Positions 53,110 to 63,902 of a stretch of 64,000 nt of DNA are shown piece by piece. Origin of the DNA: Phytohabitans suffuscus (lineage in GTDB: Bacteria; Actinomycetota; Actinomycetes; Mycobacteriales; Micromonosporaceae). The stretch covers positions 2,480,001-2,544,000 of the forward strand of contig NZ_AP022871.1 in the NCBI RefSeq assembly GCF_011764565.1, in the 5' to 3' direction. Position 1 is the stretch's first letter. Each line of letters opens with the position of its first letter. Under the pieces are notes generated by a model, which was given only the letters and a program-made list of their open reading frames with translations, was not told the DNA's origin and ran no database searches. The translations under genes were made by a program, and so were the position numbers.

Positions 53110-53585
53110 ATGACCGAGACACCTCGCCTTGCCCCGGTGACATGGCACCGGACTTCTCGCTACCCACCGATACCGGCGAGACGCTCTCCCTCAAGGAGCT
53201 GCGCGGTCGCAAGGTCGTGCTCTACGCCTACCCGGCGGCGATGACGCCCGGCTGCACCAAGCAGGCGTGTGACTTCCGCGACTCGCTGGCCTCGCTCCAG
53301 GCCGCCGGCTACGAGGTGGTGGGCATCTCGCCGGACAAGCCGGTCAAGCTGGCGCAGTTCCGCGAGCGGGACGCGCTGACCTTCCCGCTCGTCTCCGACC
53401 AGGACAAGTCGGTGCTGACGGCGTACGGCGCGTACGGGGAGAAGCAGCTCTACGGCAAGACCGTGACCGGTGTGATCCGGTCGACGTTCGTGCTGGACGA
53501 GGATGGCCGCGTCGAGCGGGCGCTGTACAACGTCAAGGCCACCGGCCACGTCGCCAAACTTCGCAAGGACCTGGGGCTGGCGTGA
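53110..53585 (+). CDS. bcp: Bcp/PrxQ-type peroxiredoxin (one-base frameshift at the start)
   Basis: Adding one G near 53134-53136 joins MTETPRLAPGD to MAPDFSLPTDTGETLSLKEL, for 158 aa. The active site is PAAMTPGCTKQACDFRD with peroxidatic and resolving cysteines five apart, the alpha2-type PrxQ arrangement. GISPDKPVKLAQFRERDALT and IRSTFVLDEDGRVERALYNV complete the fold. It reduces hydroperoxides in the cytoplasm with thioredoxin. The gene is divergent from cbiM. Confidence 0.9.
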
Positions 53586-53700
53586 TCCGGTCCGAGGAGC
53601 GCAGCGACGAGGCCGGATGGCGCCGGCTCCAGGTCCCTCAGCGAGCGAAACGAGCCAACCAGCAGAGCCCTTGGGGCTGGCGTGATCCGGTCCGAGGAGC
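53572..53700 (+). repeat. 29-bp direct repeats, 100 bp apart, at the 3' end of bcp
   Basis: 53572-53600 (spanning the bcp stop codon) recurs exactly at 53672-53700. A third shorter relative (CCTTGGGGCTTGACTGA) lies at about 53721-53737, and a longer imperfect unit around CCAACC(A/G)GC(A/G)GAG precedes copies two and three. The units look like duplicated pieces of the gene end plus spacer. Confidence 0.7.
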
Positions 53701-53754
53701 CGGCGGGCCAACCGGCGGAGCCTTGGGGCTTGACTGAGTAGACTCCTTGCCGTT

Positions 53755-53838
53755 GCGGGAGTGGCGTAATTGGCAGCCGCGTCAGGTTTAGGTCCTGGTG
53801 TCCGAGAGGACGTAGGGGTTCGAGTCCCCTCTCCCGCA
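53755..53838 (+). tRNA. tRNA-Leu (UAG anticodon)
   Basis: 84 nt with acceptor GCGGGAG/CTCCCGC and discriminator A. The anticodon stem CAGG/CCTG encloses TTTAGGT (TAG at 34-36). The long variable arm (TGTCCGAGAGGACG) is typical of type II tRNAs, and the T arm has GGTTCGAGTCC. CCA is not encoded (the sequence continues CAGG). Confidence 0.95.
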
Positions 53839-53847
53839 CAGGCAGCT

Positions 53848-54555
53848 CTACTCGCGGTGGGCGACCTCGACGCTCAGCTCGCTGAAGCCGTCGCCCGCCC
53901 GCCACGCGAGAGTGAACGGCAGCCGCTGCCGCACCCCGACCGCGAAGACCGTCTCGCTGCCGTCGTTCGGGCCGGCGTACGCGACCTCGCGCAGCGCTGA
54001 CCACCCGCCCGGCACGCTGGCCACCTCGTCACCCACCCACCACGGCACCCGGCCGGGCTGGTGGCCGCTGCCGGCGTGGGCGAAGTCCGGTGCGAATACG
54101 ACGACCTCCAGCACCGCCCCGCCACGGACCTCGATCGGGTCGCCGGAGCGCGCGGCGCGGGCCCGCGCGACGTACTCGGCGTGGCCGCCGAAGCGGGCGG
54201 TGCCGTCGACCTGGAATACCACGAGATCCGCGCAGGCCGTCCGCTCGACCCGGACGAGGTACAGCTCGCCGGTGGCGTGCGGCTCGAGCTGCATCGGACC
54301 GGTACCACCGCGGCGAGCCACCCCGTCGCACGGGTTGGGGCCGGTCGGGTCCGTCTGCCGCTGGTCCTTCGGCGCCACCACCGCGGGCGTCCGGTCCGGC
54401 GCCGGCGCGCTGCTACCAGCGGCCGTCGGGGTCGCGGCCGGCGGGCTCTCGGCCGTCCCGCCTCCGGTCGCCCCGTTTTCGCAGGCCGCCAGGGCAACGA
54501 CGAACCCGATCGCGGCGGCGGTGGCGCGCAACACGCGCCCAGCGGTGCTCGACAT
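53848..54555 (-). CDS. Putative lipoprotein, unknown function
   Basis: 235 aa. The signal peptide reads AAAIGFVVALAAC with a LAAC lipobox, followed by a Thr/Ala/Pro-rich linker. The C-terminal domain is beta-rich (about residues 70-235: ELYLVRVERTACADLVVFQV, AVLEVVVFAPDFAHAG, FAVGVRQRLPFTLAW). The last 130 residues resemble the AMIN-like domain of actinomycete lipoproteins; that assignment is tentative. The ATG at 54555 is chosen because it places the signal peptide at the N-terminus. Confidence 0.75.
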   Translation of the reverse strand: MSSTAGRVLRATAAAIGFVVALAACENGATGGGTAESPPAATPTAAGSSAPAPDRTPAVVAPKDQRQTDPTGPNPCDGVARRGGTGPMQLEPHATGELYLVRVERTACADLVVFQVDGTARFGGHAEYVARARAARSGDPIEVRGGAVLEVVVFAPDFAHAGSGHQPGRVPWWVGDEVASVPGGWSALREVAYAGPNDGSETVFAVGVRQRLPFTLAWRAGDGFSELSVEVAHRE

Positions 54556-54610
54556 GCCTGTATGACGAACGAGCCCTCGGAACGGTTGACATGCCCCGAC
54601 GAGCAGTCGA

Positions 54611-54683
54611 CCTGGCAAGAACCAGCAGCAACTGGTAGGTCCAGCACGAACTTGCTGCCAGTCTGGCAACATCTGGCAGCAAG
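54611..54683. promoter_or_regulatory. Cluster of CTGGCA repeats and a perfect 11-bp inverted repeat
   Basis: CTTGCTGCCAG (54651-54661) and CTGGCAGCAAG (54673-54683) are perfect complements 11 bp apart. The spacer itself begins TCTGGCA, giving direct repeats of TCTGGCA with a 10-bp period (54662 and 54672), and another CTGGCA lies at 54612. It sits between the divergent lipoprotein (54555) and GNAT (54755) genes, where a helical-phase operator would act on both. Confidence 0.5.
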
Positions 54684-54754
54684 CTGGGTGCAACCCCTGC
54701 CCTGGTCGTCGTCCCAACGCAGGCGTCGACGTCGAGCCCCGGCAGGATGGGGGT

Positions 54755-55273
54755 ATGGCGATCCGGTTCGAGCTTGACCCCGCGCTGACGCCCGACCTGC
54801 GCGACGAGATCGTGTCGATGTGGACGGAGGTCACCAACGCGGGCGGTGCGGTCGGCTTCGTCGAGCCGGTCACGCGCGACGACGTGCTCACCACGGCCCG
54901 CGACGCCTTCGCGGGGATCGAGGAGGGGCCGGACCGGCTGCTCGCCGGCTACGAGGGCGAGCGGCTCGTGGCGATGCTGATCTTCGTGGACAACCGGTTC
55001 GTGTTGAAGGACCACTGGTGCACGCTCAAGCGGATCATGGTCCACCCCGACCGCCAGGGACACGGACACGGTGTCGCGCTGATGCGGGAGGCCGAGCGGC
55101 TGGCCCGGCAGCTCGGGCGGGAGGCGCTGCACGTCACGGTGCGCGGCGGGCTGGGGCTGGAGCGGTTCTACGCCGGACTCGGCTACAAGGAGGTCGGGCG
55201 CCTGCCCGGTGCGCTGCGCGTGGGCCCCGGCGACGACCGCGAAGAGACGCTGATGTGGCTGCCCCTGCGGTAG
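54755..55273 (+). CDS. GNAT-family N-acetyltransferase
   Basis: 172 aa, single GNAT domain: LVAMLIFVDNRFVLKDHWCT, then CTLKRIMVHPDRQGHGHGVA with the acetyl-CoA loop (Q/RxxGxG as RQGHGHG), and GGLGLERFYAGLGYKEVGRL at the end. The ATG at 54755 follows the CTGGCA repeat region by about 70 bp. Substrate is unknown. It is divergent from the lipoprotein gene and convergent with the expansin-like gene (22 bp between stops). Confidence 0.85.
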   Translation: MAIRFELDPALTPDLRDEIVSMWTEVTNAGGAVGFVEPVTRDDVLTTARDAFAGIEEGPDRLLAGYEGERLVAMLIFVDNRFVLKDHWCTLKRIMVHPDRQGHGHGVALMREAERLARQLGREALHVTVRGGLGLERFYAGLGYKEVGRLPGALRVGPGDDREETLMWLPLR

Positions 55274-55295
55274 CGGCCAGGGCGGCCCGGGGCGG

Positions 55296-56255
55296 CTAGC
55301 AGCCGGCCGCGCGGCCGAGTTGCTCGTCGACGACGGCGGCCGCGGGGGCGAGCGACGGCGGCGCCTCGGTCGTGGCCTTCGGCGAGGGCGAGGTGGACGG
55401 CTTGCGCGCGGGCGTCGGCGTGGGCTTGGGCCCGGGGGCCGCCGCGCCTGAGCCGTACAGCCGGACGCTCGCCTTCTGCACCTGCTCGGGGGCCATCCTG
55501 ATGCCCGTGGCGGTGGCGCGCTGCCCGTACACGTCGGTGAGCCGGATCGTGTACGGGCCGGGGCCGAGGCCGCTCTCGTAGATCCAGTAGTTGTACTCGG
55601 CCCGCTCGGTCGCCCGCCAGGTCGAGCCCGAGCGGACCTCGACCGAGCGGAGCGGGTTGCCGTGGTTGGCGACCAGCACCGCGAACCAGTACCGGGACGC
55701 CCCCTCCTTGATCCGGAAGCTGAGCGGGCCGGGCACGGTCGGGTTGGTCACGGCCTTGTACGAGATCGAAACCACCCCGTCGACCGGGTTGGCAATCTTG
55801 GCGAACGCCTCCTTGCTCAGGTCGAGGTGGCCGGGTTGGCACTCGGGGCACTGGTCCATGACCATGACGCGGACCTTGCCCTTGGGGCCGGTCACGTCCA
55901 GGTAGCCACCGCAGGCGGCACCCGCGGAGTACTCGGACGGGCCGAGCGCGACATAGAGCCGGTCGTCCGGGGCACTCACGAACGAGCAGTTGCCGCCCTC
56001 GCCCTTGGAGTCGTAGAAGGTCGCCTTGCCGCGGTGGACGGTGCTGCCCACCGGCGGGGCGGCGCAGGCCGGCGACGGGCCTGAGCGCAGGGTGAGCACG
56101 GCGGTTGTCACGGCCGCGAGCAGGGCCGCGGCACCGATCAGGACCCAGCGGCGACCAGCGAGCACCGCCAGATGCTGCCGGACCGCGCCGCCGGAGGGCA
56201 ACGCTTCTAATCGAGACCTAAGCCAAGCCCATTGCGGGTGAATGAGTTCATGCAT
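55296..56255 (-). CDS. Exported expansin-like (DPBB plus carbohydrate-binding) protein
   Basis: Up to 319 aa. A membrane/signal segment (VLIGAAALLAAVTTAVLTLR, residues about 38-58) precedes a double-psi beta-barrel domain (GKATFYDSKGEGGNCSFVSA, CGGYLDVTGPKGKVRVMVMD, CPECQPGHLDLSKEAFAKIA with the catalytic-site-like Asp). A second beta domain (SFRIKEGASRYWFAVLVANH) follows, as in bacterial expansins (EXLX1). The tail is Pro/Thr/Ser-rich. Expansins loosen plant or bacterial wall polymers without hydrolysis. The ATG at 56255 leaves 11 bp to the divergent regulator; a GTG at 56165 (VLAGRRWVLIG) is a plausible alternative that leaves room for promoters. Confidence 0.8.
   Translation of the reverse strand: MHELIHPQWAWLRSRLEALPSGGAVRQHLAVLAGRRWVLIGAAALLAAVTTAVLTLRSGPSPACAAPPVGSTVHRGKATFYDSKGEGGNCSFVSAPDDRLYVALGPSEYSAGAACGGYLDVTGPKGKVRVMVMDQCPECQPGHLDLSKEAFAKIANPVDGVVSISYKAVTNPTVPGPLSFRIKEGASRYWFAVLVANHGNPLRSVEVRSGSTWRATERAEYNYWIYESGLGPGPYTIRLTDVYGQRATATGIRMAPEQVQKASVRLYGSGAAAPGPKPTPTPARKPSTSPSPKATTEAPPSLAPAAAVVDEQLGRAAGC
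56239..56255. promoter_or_regulatory. Possible operator for the hut regulator
   Basis: GTGAATGAGTTCATGCA contains the small palindrome ATGA-GT-TCAT and an outer TGAA/TTCA pair. GTGAATGA recurs at 56267-56274 over the start codon of the regulator. RpiR-type regulators often bind TGAA-type palindromes near their own start. Weak evidence, from sequence only. Confidence 0.3.
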
Positions 56256-56266
56256 AGAGTCGGCTT

Positions 56267-57103
56267 GTGAATGACCCCGATGGGGTGGTCGGGCTCTTCC
56301 AGGGCGTCCGCCTCACCCCGACGCAGCGGCGCATCGCGCACAGCCTCGTGCAGCACGCGTCCGCGGCGGCGTTCCTGTCCGCGGCCGAGGTCGCCGAGCT
56401 GGCCCGGGTGAGCCAGCCGTCGGTGACCCGGTTCGCGATGGCCCTCGGCTACGACGGCTTCCCCGCCCTGCGCCGCCGCCTGCGCGAGCTGGCCGGCAAC
56501 GGCACGCCGGTCACGCCCCCCGAGTCGGGCAACGAGGCGCAGCGGGCCGTCCGCGGTGAGATGCGCCACCTCGACCGCCTGGCCGACCAGCTCGCCGACC
56601 ACACGGCGCTCTCGGCGGCGGGAGCCCTGCTCGCCGCGAGCCGCCCCCTGCCGGTGCTCGGCCTGCGCGCCGCCGCGCCCCTGGCCGCGTACTTCGCGTA
56701 CTTCGCCGCCAAGGTCCTGCCCGACGTTCGGGTGCTCGACTCGGGCGGCAGCCTGCTCGCCGACCGGCTGGAGCAGGCCCGGTCGGCCGGCGCCACGGCG
56801 CTGCTGGCCGTGGTGCTCCCCCGCTACCCGCGCGAGTCGCTCGACGCCCTCCGCGACGCCCGGGACGCCGGGCTGTCCACTGTGGTCATCACCGACTCGC
56901 CGGTGAGCCCCGCGGCCGAGCACGCCGACGTGGCGCTCACCGCGGCGGTCGGCACCCAGCTCGTCTTCGACCTGCACACCGCGCCGATGGCGCTCTCCAT
57001 GGTGGTGCTCCAGGCGATCTGCGACGCCGCGCCGGACGGCGCGCAGCGCCGGCTGGAGGAGTTCGAGCAGTCCGTCACCCGCCGCCAGATCTTCACGAGC
57101 TGA
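56267..57103 (+). CDS. RpiR/MurR-family regulator of the hut operon
   Basis: 278 aa from a GTG. The N-terminal helix-turn-helix reads LTPTQRRIAHSLVQHASAAA and SAAEVAELARVSQPSVTRFA. The SIS domain spans about residues 120-250: LPVLGLRAAAPLAAYFAYFA, AVVLPRYPRESLDALRDARD and LSTVVITDSPVSPAAEHADV. SIS domains usually bind phosphosugars, so the effector here is open. It is first in a co-directional run with hutU 9 bp downstream, pointing to control of histidine use. The usual hut regulators of other bacteria (HutC, HutP) are absent. Confidence 0.85.
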   Translation: MNDPDGVVGLFQGVRLTPTQRRIAHSLVQHASAAAFLSAAEVAELARVSQPSVTRFAMALGYDGFPALRRRLRELAGNGTPVTPPESGNEAQRAVRGEMRHLDRLADQLADHTALSAAGALLAASRPLPVLGLRAAAPLAAYFAYFAAKVLPDVRVLDSGGSLLADRLEQARSAGATALLAVVLPRYPRESLDALRDARDAGLSTVVITDSPVSPAAEHADVALTAAVGTQLVFDLHTAPMALSMVVLQAICDAAPDGAQRRLEEFEQSVTRRQIFTS

Positions 57104-57112
57104 GGGAGGATC

Positions 57113-58755
<1,643 letters not shown>

Positions 58756-58759
<4 letters not shown>

Positions 58760-59913
58760 CGGCCTTCCGGGAGCTGTGGGACCAGCTCGCCCCGATCGGC
58801 CGCGACCCGGGCAGCGGCGGCTACCTGCGATACGCGTGGGAGCCCGCCGAGCTGGCCTGCCGCGACTGGTTCCGGGCTCAGGCGGACGCGCGGGACATGC
58901 CGGTCGAGGAGGACGGCAACGGCAACCTGGTGGCCTGGCGCGCGGGCGGCGGCGGGCCGGCCGTCCTCACCGGCAGCCACTTCGACTCGGTGCCGCACGG
59001 CGGGGCGTACGACGGTCCACTGGGGATAGTCAGTGCGTTCCTGGCGCTCGATGAGCTGCCGGCCAAGCCCCGCAAGAGAATCGGCGTCGCCGCGTTCGCC
59101 GAGGAGGAGGGTGCCCGCTTCGGGGTGCCGTGCCTCGGTTCGCGGCTGCTGGCCGGCGTGCTCGACCCCGACCGCGCCGCCGCGCTGACCGACCGCTCAG
59201 GCGTGTCGCTCGGCGAGGCGCTCGGGCGCCGGCCCGCCGGCCGCACCGACCTGCTCGACCGGGTCGGCTGCTTCGTCGAGCTGCACGTGGAGCAGGGGCG
59301 CGCGCTGGACGTACCGGTCGGCGTGGGCAGCGCGATCTGGCCGCACGGGCGGTGGCGGCTGGACTTCGCCGGGGAGGGCAACCACGCCGGCACCACGCGG
59401 ATGGCCGACCGGCGCGACCCGATGCTCACCTACGCGTACACGGTGCTGGCCGCCAACAAGGAGGCCCGGCTGCGCGGCGCGCACGCGACGATGGGACGGG
59501 TGACCGTCGAGCCCAACGCGACCAACGCCGTGCCGACCCTGGTGCGGGGGTGGCTCGACGCGCGGGCGGCCGAGGGCGAGGCGCTCCGGGCCCTCGTGGA
59601 GGCGATCCACAAGCGGGCGGTCGAGCGGGCCGCCCGGGACGGCACCGAGCTGACCCTGACCGAAGAGTCGGTCACGCCCGAGGTGGCGTTCGACGGCGGG
59701 CTCGTGACCCGCCTCGCGCGCGTGCTCGGCGCACCCGTGCTGCCCACCGGCGCCGGGCACGACGCCGGGGTGCTGTCCGGGTACGTGCCGACCGCCATGC
59801 TCTTCGTCCGCAACCCGACCGGCGTCTCGCACTCCCCCGCCGAGCACGCCACCGACGCCGACTGCGCGGCCGGCGTCGACGCGCTCGCCCGGGTCCTGGA
59901 CGAGCTGGCATGA
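58756..59913 (+). CDS. M20-family amidohydrolase (allantoate amidohydrolase/N-carbamoylase type) in the hut operon
   Basis: 385 aa from a GTG overlapping the hutU stop. Two-metal site: [20 protein letters not shown] (His, Asp), [11 protein letters not shown] (Glu-Glu), [14 protein letters not shown] (His), [10 protein letters not shown] (His). Dimerisation/lid domain: [20 protein letters not shown]. Family members cleave N-carbamoyl or ureido amino acids. Between hutU and hutF, with no hutG in view, it is well placed to remove the formyl group from N-formyl-L-glutamate made by HutF. This substrate is inference from position. Confidence 0.85.
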
Positions 59914-61208
59914 CGAGCTATCACGCGCAGTGGGCCTGGCTGGCGGACGGGCCGGTGGCCGACGTGCTCATCGAGGTGGACGGCGGCCGCTTCTCGTCCG
60001 TCCTCCCCGGCGTGCCGCCGCGTGCGGACGCCACCCGGCTGGCCGGGCTCACCCTGCCCGGCTTCGCCAACGCCCACTCGCACGCCTTCCACCGAGCGCT
60101 GCGCGGGCGGGTGCAGTCCCGCGGCACGTTCTGGAGCTGGCGCGAGGCGATGTACGAGGTCGCCGCCCGCCTCACCCCGGACGGCTACCACGCGCTCGCC
60201 CGCGCCGTGTACGCGGAGATGGCCCTGGCCGGCATCACCTGCGTCGGCGAGTTCCACTACCCGCACCACGACACCGGCGGCGCCCGCTACACCGATCCGA
60301 ACGAGATGTCCGCCGCGCTCGTGGCTGCGGCCGCCGAGGCGGGCATCCGCATCACGCTGCTCGACGCCTGCTACCTCACGTCCACTGTGGATGGCGAACC
60401 GCTGGCCGGGGTGCGGGAGCGCTTCGGCGACGGCGACGCGGCCCGCTGGGCTGAGCGGGTCTCCGCCTTCACGCCGCCGCCGCACGCGCGGGTGGGTGCG
60501 GCCGTCCACTCGGTACGCGCGGTGCCGGCCGAGCAGATCCCCACCGTCGTCGAGTGGGCCGCCGCGCGCGGGGCGCCGTTGCACGTACACCTCTCCGAGC
60601 AGCGCGCGGAGAACGCCGCCTGCCTCGCCCGTCACCGCCGTACGCCGACCGAGCTGCTCGCCGACGCGGGCGCGCTCGGGCCGCTGACGACGGCGGTACA
60701 CGCGACGCACCTCAGCGACTCCGACCGCACCGAGCTGGGCGACACCGGCACCGCCGTGTGCCTCTGCCCCACCACCGAGCGCGACCTGGCCGACGGCATC
60801 GGGCCGGGACGCGCGCTCGCCGACGCCGGCAGCCCGCTCTGCCTCGGCAGCGACAGCCACGCCGTGATCGACATGTTCGAGGAGGCGCGGGCCGCGGAGA
60901 TGCACGAGCGGCTGCGCACCGAACGGCGCGGCCACTTCTCCGCCGCCGAGCTTGTGCGCGCCGCCACCGCGGCCGGCCACGCGGCGCTCGGCTGGAGCGA
61001 TGCCGGCACTATCGCGGCGGGCCAGCGGGCCGACCTGGTCACCGTGCGCCTGGACAGCGTGCGCACCGCCGGCACCGGCCCGCACGGCGCCCTTTTCGCC
61101 GCCACGGCGGCCGACGTGGCACAGGTCATCGTGGACGGTCGCCAGGTTGTCCACGATGGACAGCACGCCCACCTGGACGTGGCCCGCGACCTCAAGGACC
61201 TGGCATGA
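59910..61208 (+). CDS. hutF: N-formimidoyl-L-glutamate deiminase
   Basis: 432 aa amidohydrolase: N-terminal metal site [17 protein letters not shown], then [12 protein letters not shown], the [12 protein letters not shown] substrate part, [26 protein letters not shown] and the metal Asp in [20 protein letters not shown]. It converts formimidoylglutamate to formylglutamate and ammonia, the five-step hut route. ATGA overlaps with both neighbours. Length and motifs are normal. Confidence 0.9.
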   Translation: MTSYHAQWAWLADGPVADVLIEVDGGRFSSVLPGVPPRADATRLAGLTLPGFANAHSHAFHRALRGRVQSRGTFWSWREAMYEVAARLTPDGYHALARAVYAEMALAGITCVGEFHYPHHDTGGARYTDPNEMSAALVAAAAEAGIRITLLDACYLTSTVDGEPLAGVRERFGDGDAARWAERVSAFTPPPHARVGAAVHSVRAVPAEQIPTVVEWAAARGAPLHVHLSEQRAENAACLARHRRTPTELLADAGALGPLTTAVHATHLSDSDRTELGDTGTAVCLCPTTERDLADGIGPGRALADAGSPLCLGSDSHAVIDMFEEARAAEMHERLRTERRGHFSAAELVRAATAAGHAALGWSDAGTIAAGQRADLVTVRLDSVRTAGTGPHGALFAATAADVAQVIVDGRQVVHDGQHAHLDVARDLKDLA

Positions 61209-62371
61209 ACCTCCTCATCGACAACATCGGCGAGCTGGTCACCAACGACCCGGCCCTCGGGCGCGGGCCGCTCGGCATCGTGCGGCACGCCGCCGTGCTG
61301 GTGGAGGACGGCGTGATCGCCTGGGTGGGACGCGCCGCGTACGCCCAGCCGGCCGACCGCCGCCTCGACGCCGAGGGCGCGGCGGCGCTGCCGGGCTTCG
61401 TCGACAGCCACGCCCACCTCGTCTTCGCCGGCGACCGGGCGCCCGAGTTCGCCGCCCGCATGGCCGGCGAGGCGTACACCGGCGGTGGTATCCGCACCAC
61501 CGTCGCGGCCACCCGCGCGGCCAGCGACGACGACCTCCGCGCCACCGTCGAACGCCTGCGCCGCGAGGCGCTGCGGCAGGGCACCACCACGATCGAGATC
61601 AAGAGTGGGTACGGGCTGAGCGTCCCCGACGAGGCCCGCTCCCTGCGGATCGCCCGCGAGTTCACGCAGGAGACGACGTTTCTCGGCGCCCACGTCGTGC
61701 CGTCCGAGTACACCGACCGCCCCGACGACTACGTCGGGCTGGTGTGCGGGCCGATGCTCCGCGCCGCCGCCCCGCACGCGCGCTGGATCGACGTCTTCTG
61801 CGAGCGGGGCGCCTTCGACGCCGACCACTCGCGGGCGATCCTCACCGTGGGACAGGCCGCCGGGCTCGGCGTACGGGTACACGCGAACCAGCTCGGCCCC
61901 GGCCCCGGCGTACGGCTGGCGGTCGAGCTCGGGGCGGCCAGCGCGGACCACTGCACCCACCTTGAGAAGTCCGATGTGGACGCGCTCGCCGGCTCGTCGA
62001 CGGTGGCGACGCTGCTGCCCGGCGCCGAGTTCTCCACCCGCTCGGCGTACCCGGACGCCCGCCGCCTCCTCGACGCCCGCGCGACCGTCGCGCTCGCCAC
62101 CGACTGCAACCCCGGCTCCTCGTACACCACCTCCATGCCCTTCTGTGTCGCGCTCGCCGTACGCGAGATGGGCATGACCCCGGCGGAGGCGGTCTGGGCC
62201 GCCACCGCGGGCGGCGCGCGGGCCCTGCGCCGCACGGACATCGGCGTCCTGCGCCCCGGCGCCCGAGCCGACCTGATCGTGCTCGACGCGCCGTCCCACC
62301 TGCACCTGGCCTACCGGCCGGGCGTTCCTCTCGTCCGCCACACCGTGCACAATGGAGTGCCACTGCGATGA
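61205..62371 (+). CDS. hutI: Imidazolonepropionase
   Basis: 388 aa amidohydrolase that opens imidazolone propionate to formimidoylglutamate. [20 protein letters not shown] (metal HxH), [74 protein letters not shown] and [20 protein letters not shown] (metal Asp) are all present. It is coupled by ATGA at both ends. Confidence 0.95.
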   Translation: MNLLIDNIGELVTNDPALGRGPLGIVRHAAVLVEDGVIAWVGRAAYAQPADRRLDAEGAAALPGFVDSHAHLVFAGDRAPEFAARMAGEAYTGGGIRTTVAATRAASDDDLRATVERLRREALRQGTTTIEIKSGYGLSVPDEARSLRIAREFTQETTFLGAHVVPSEYTDRPDDYVGLVCGPMLRAAAPHARWIDVFCERGAFDADHSRAILTVGQAAGLGVRVHANQLGPGPGVRLAVELGAASADHCTHLEKSDVDALAGSSTVATLLPGAEFSTRSAYPDARRLLDARATVALATDCNPGSSYTTSMPFCVALAVREMGMTPAEAVWAATAGGARALRRTDIGVLRPGARADLIVLDAPSHLHLAYRPGVPLVRHTVHNGVPLR

Positions 62372-63902
62372 CCGTCACCGTCCAGCCCACCGGCGTCACC
62401 GCCGCCGACGTCACCGCCGTCGCCCGCGAGCAGGCACCGGTCCGCCTCGCACCCTCCACAGTCGACTCGATGGAGCGCAGCCGCGCGATCGTCGACGGCA
62501 TCGAGCGCGAGGGACGCCCGGTCTACGGCGTCTCGACCGGCTTCGGCGCGCTCGCCAACACGTTCGTCGCGCCCGAACGGCGGGCCGAGCTCCAGCACGC
62601 GCTGATCCGCTCGCACGCGGCCGGCGTCGGCGAGCCGATGCCGCGCGAGGTCGTCCGGGCGATGATGCTGCTGCGGGTGCGGTCGCTCGCGCTGGGCCGC
62701 TCCGGCGTACGGCCGCTGATCGCGCAGGCGCTCGTCGACCTGCTCAACCACGACGTCACGCCGTGGGTGCCGGAGCACGGCTCGCTCGGCGCCTCCGGCG
62801 ACCTGGCGCCGCTTGCCCACTGCGCGCTGGTGCTGCTCGGCGAAGGGTGGGTGCTGGACAAGTCGGGCACCCGGGTGGACGGCGGCGAGGCGCTGCACCG
62901 GGCCGGGCTGCGGCCGGTGACGCTCTCCGCGAAGGAGGGCCTCGCGCTGGTCAACGGCACCGACGGCATGCTCGGCATGCTGCTGCTGGCGATCGAGGAC
63001 GCGACGCACCTGTTCACGATGGCCGACCTGACCGCCGCGCTCGCGATCGAGGCGATGCTCGGCACCGACCGCCCGTTCCAGCCGGAGCTGCACGCGATCC
63101 GCCCGCACCCCGGCCAGGCGGTGTCCGCGGCCAACATCCACCGCCTGCTCCAGAACTCCGGGATCATGGACTCGCACCGCAACGACATGGTGCACGCGGT
63201 CCAGGACGCGTACTCGATGCGCTGCGCGCCCCAGGTGGCCGGCGCGGCCCGCGACACGCTGGCGTTCGCGGCCCAGGTGGCCCAGCGCGAGCTGTCCAGC
63301 GTGGTGGACAACCCGGTCGTGCTGCCCGACGGGCGGGTCGAGTCGACCGGCAACTTCCACGGCGCACCGCTGGGCTTCGCGGCCGACTTCATGGCGATCG
63401 CCGCGGCCGAGGTGGGCGCGATCTCGGAGCGCCGGGTCGACCGGCTGCTCGACGTCTGCCGCTCGCGCGACCTGCCCGCGTTCCTCTCGCCGGACCCGGG
63501 CGTCAACTCCGGCCTGATGATCGCCCAGTACACGGCCGCCGGCATCGTCGCGGAGAACCGCCGCCTCGCCTCGCCCGCCTCGGTCGACTCCCTGCCGACC
63601 TCCGGCATGCAGGAGGACCACGTCTCGATGGGCTGGGCGGCCACGGTCAAGCTGCGCCGGGTGCTCGACAACCTGACCAGCCTGCTGGCGGTCGAGCTGC
63701 TCTCCGCCGTACGCGGCCTGCAGCTGCGCCAGCCGCTGCGCCCCTCGCCGGCCGGTGAGACCGCGATCGCGGCCGTGGCCGGGTTCGCCGGCGAGCCCGG
63801 ACCGGACATCTTCCTGGCCCGGTCCTGGAGCAGGCCCGTGCCGCCGTACGCGACCGGGCGCTTCTCACCGCCGTGGAGTCCCGGATCGGCCCACTCGCCT
63901 GA
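62368..63902 (+). CDS. hutH: Histidine ammonia-lyase (one-base frameshift near the 3' end)
   Basis: Starts [20 protein letters not shown], overlapping hut[16 protein letters not shown] and the MIO-forming Ala-Ser-Gly in [15 protein letters not shown] make the electrophilic cofactor that removes ammonia from histidine to give urocanate. [20 protein letters not shown] and [20 protein letters not shown] are family blocks. Adding one C in the CCC run at about 63819-63822 restores [20 protein letters not shown] and the stop at 63900-63902, 511 aa. Uncorrected, the frame runs off into an alternative C-terminus. Confidence 0.9.

Noticed and set aside
53035..53110. Cobalamin riboswitch ahead of cbiM
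   Set aside because: Only 75 bp separate cbiM from the divergent bcp gene, too short for a B12 riboswitch, and no B12-box-like sequence is visible.
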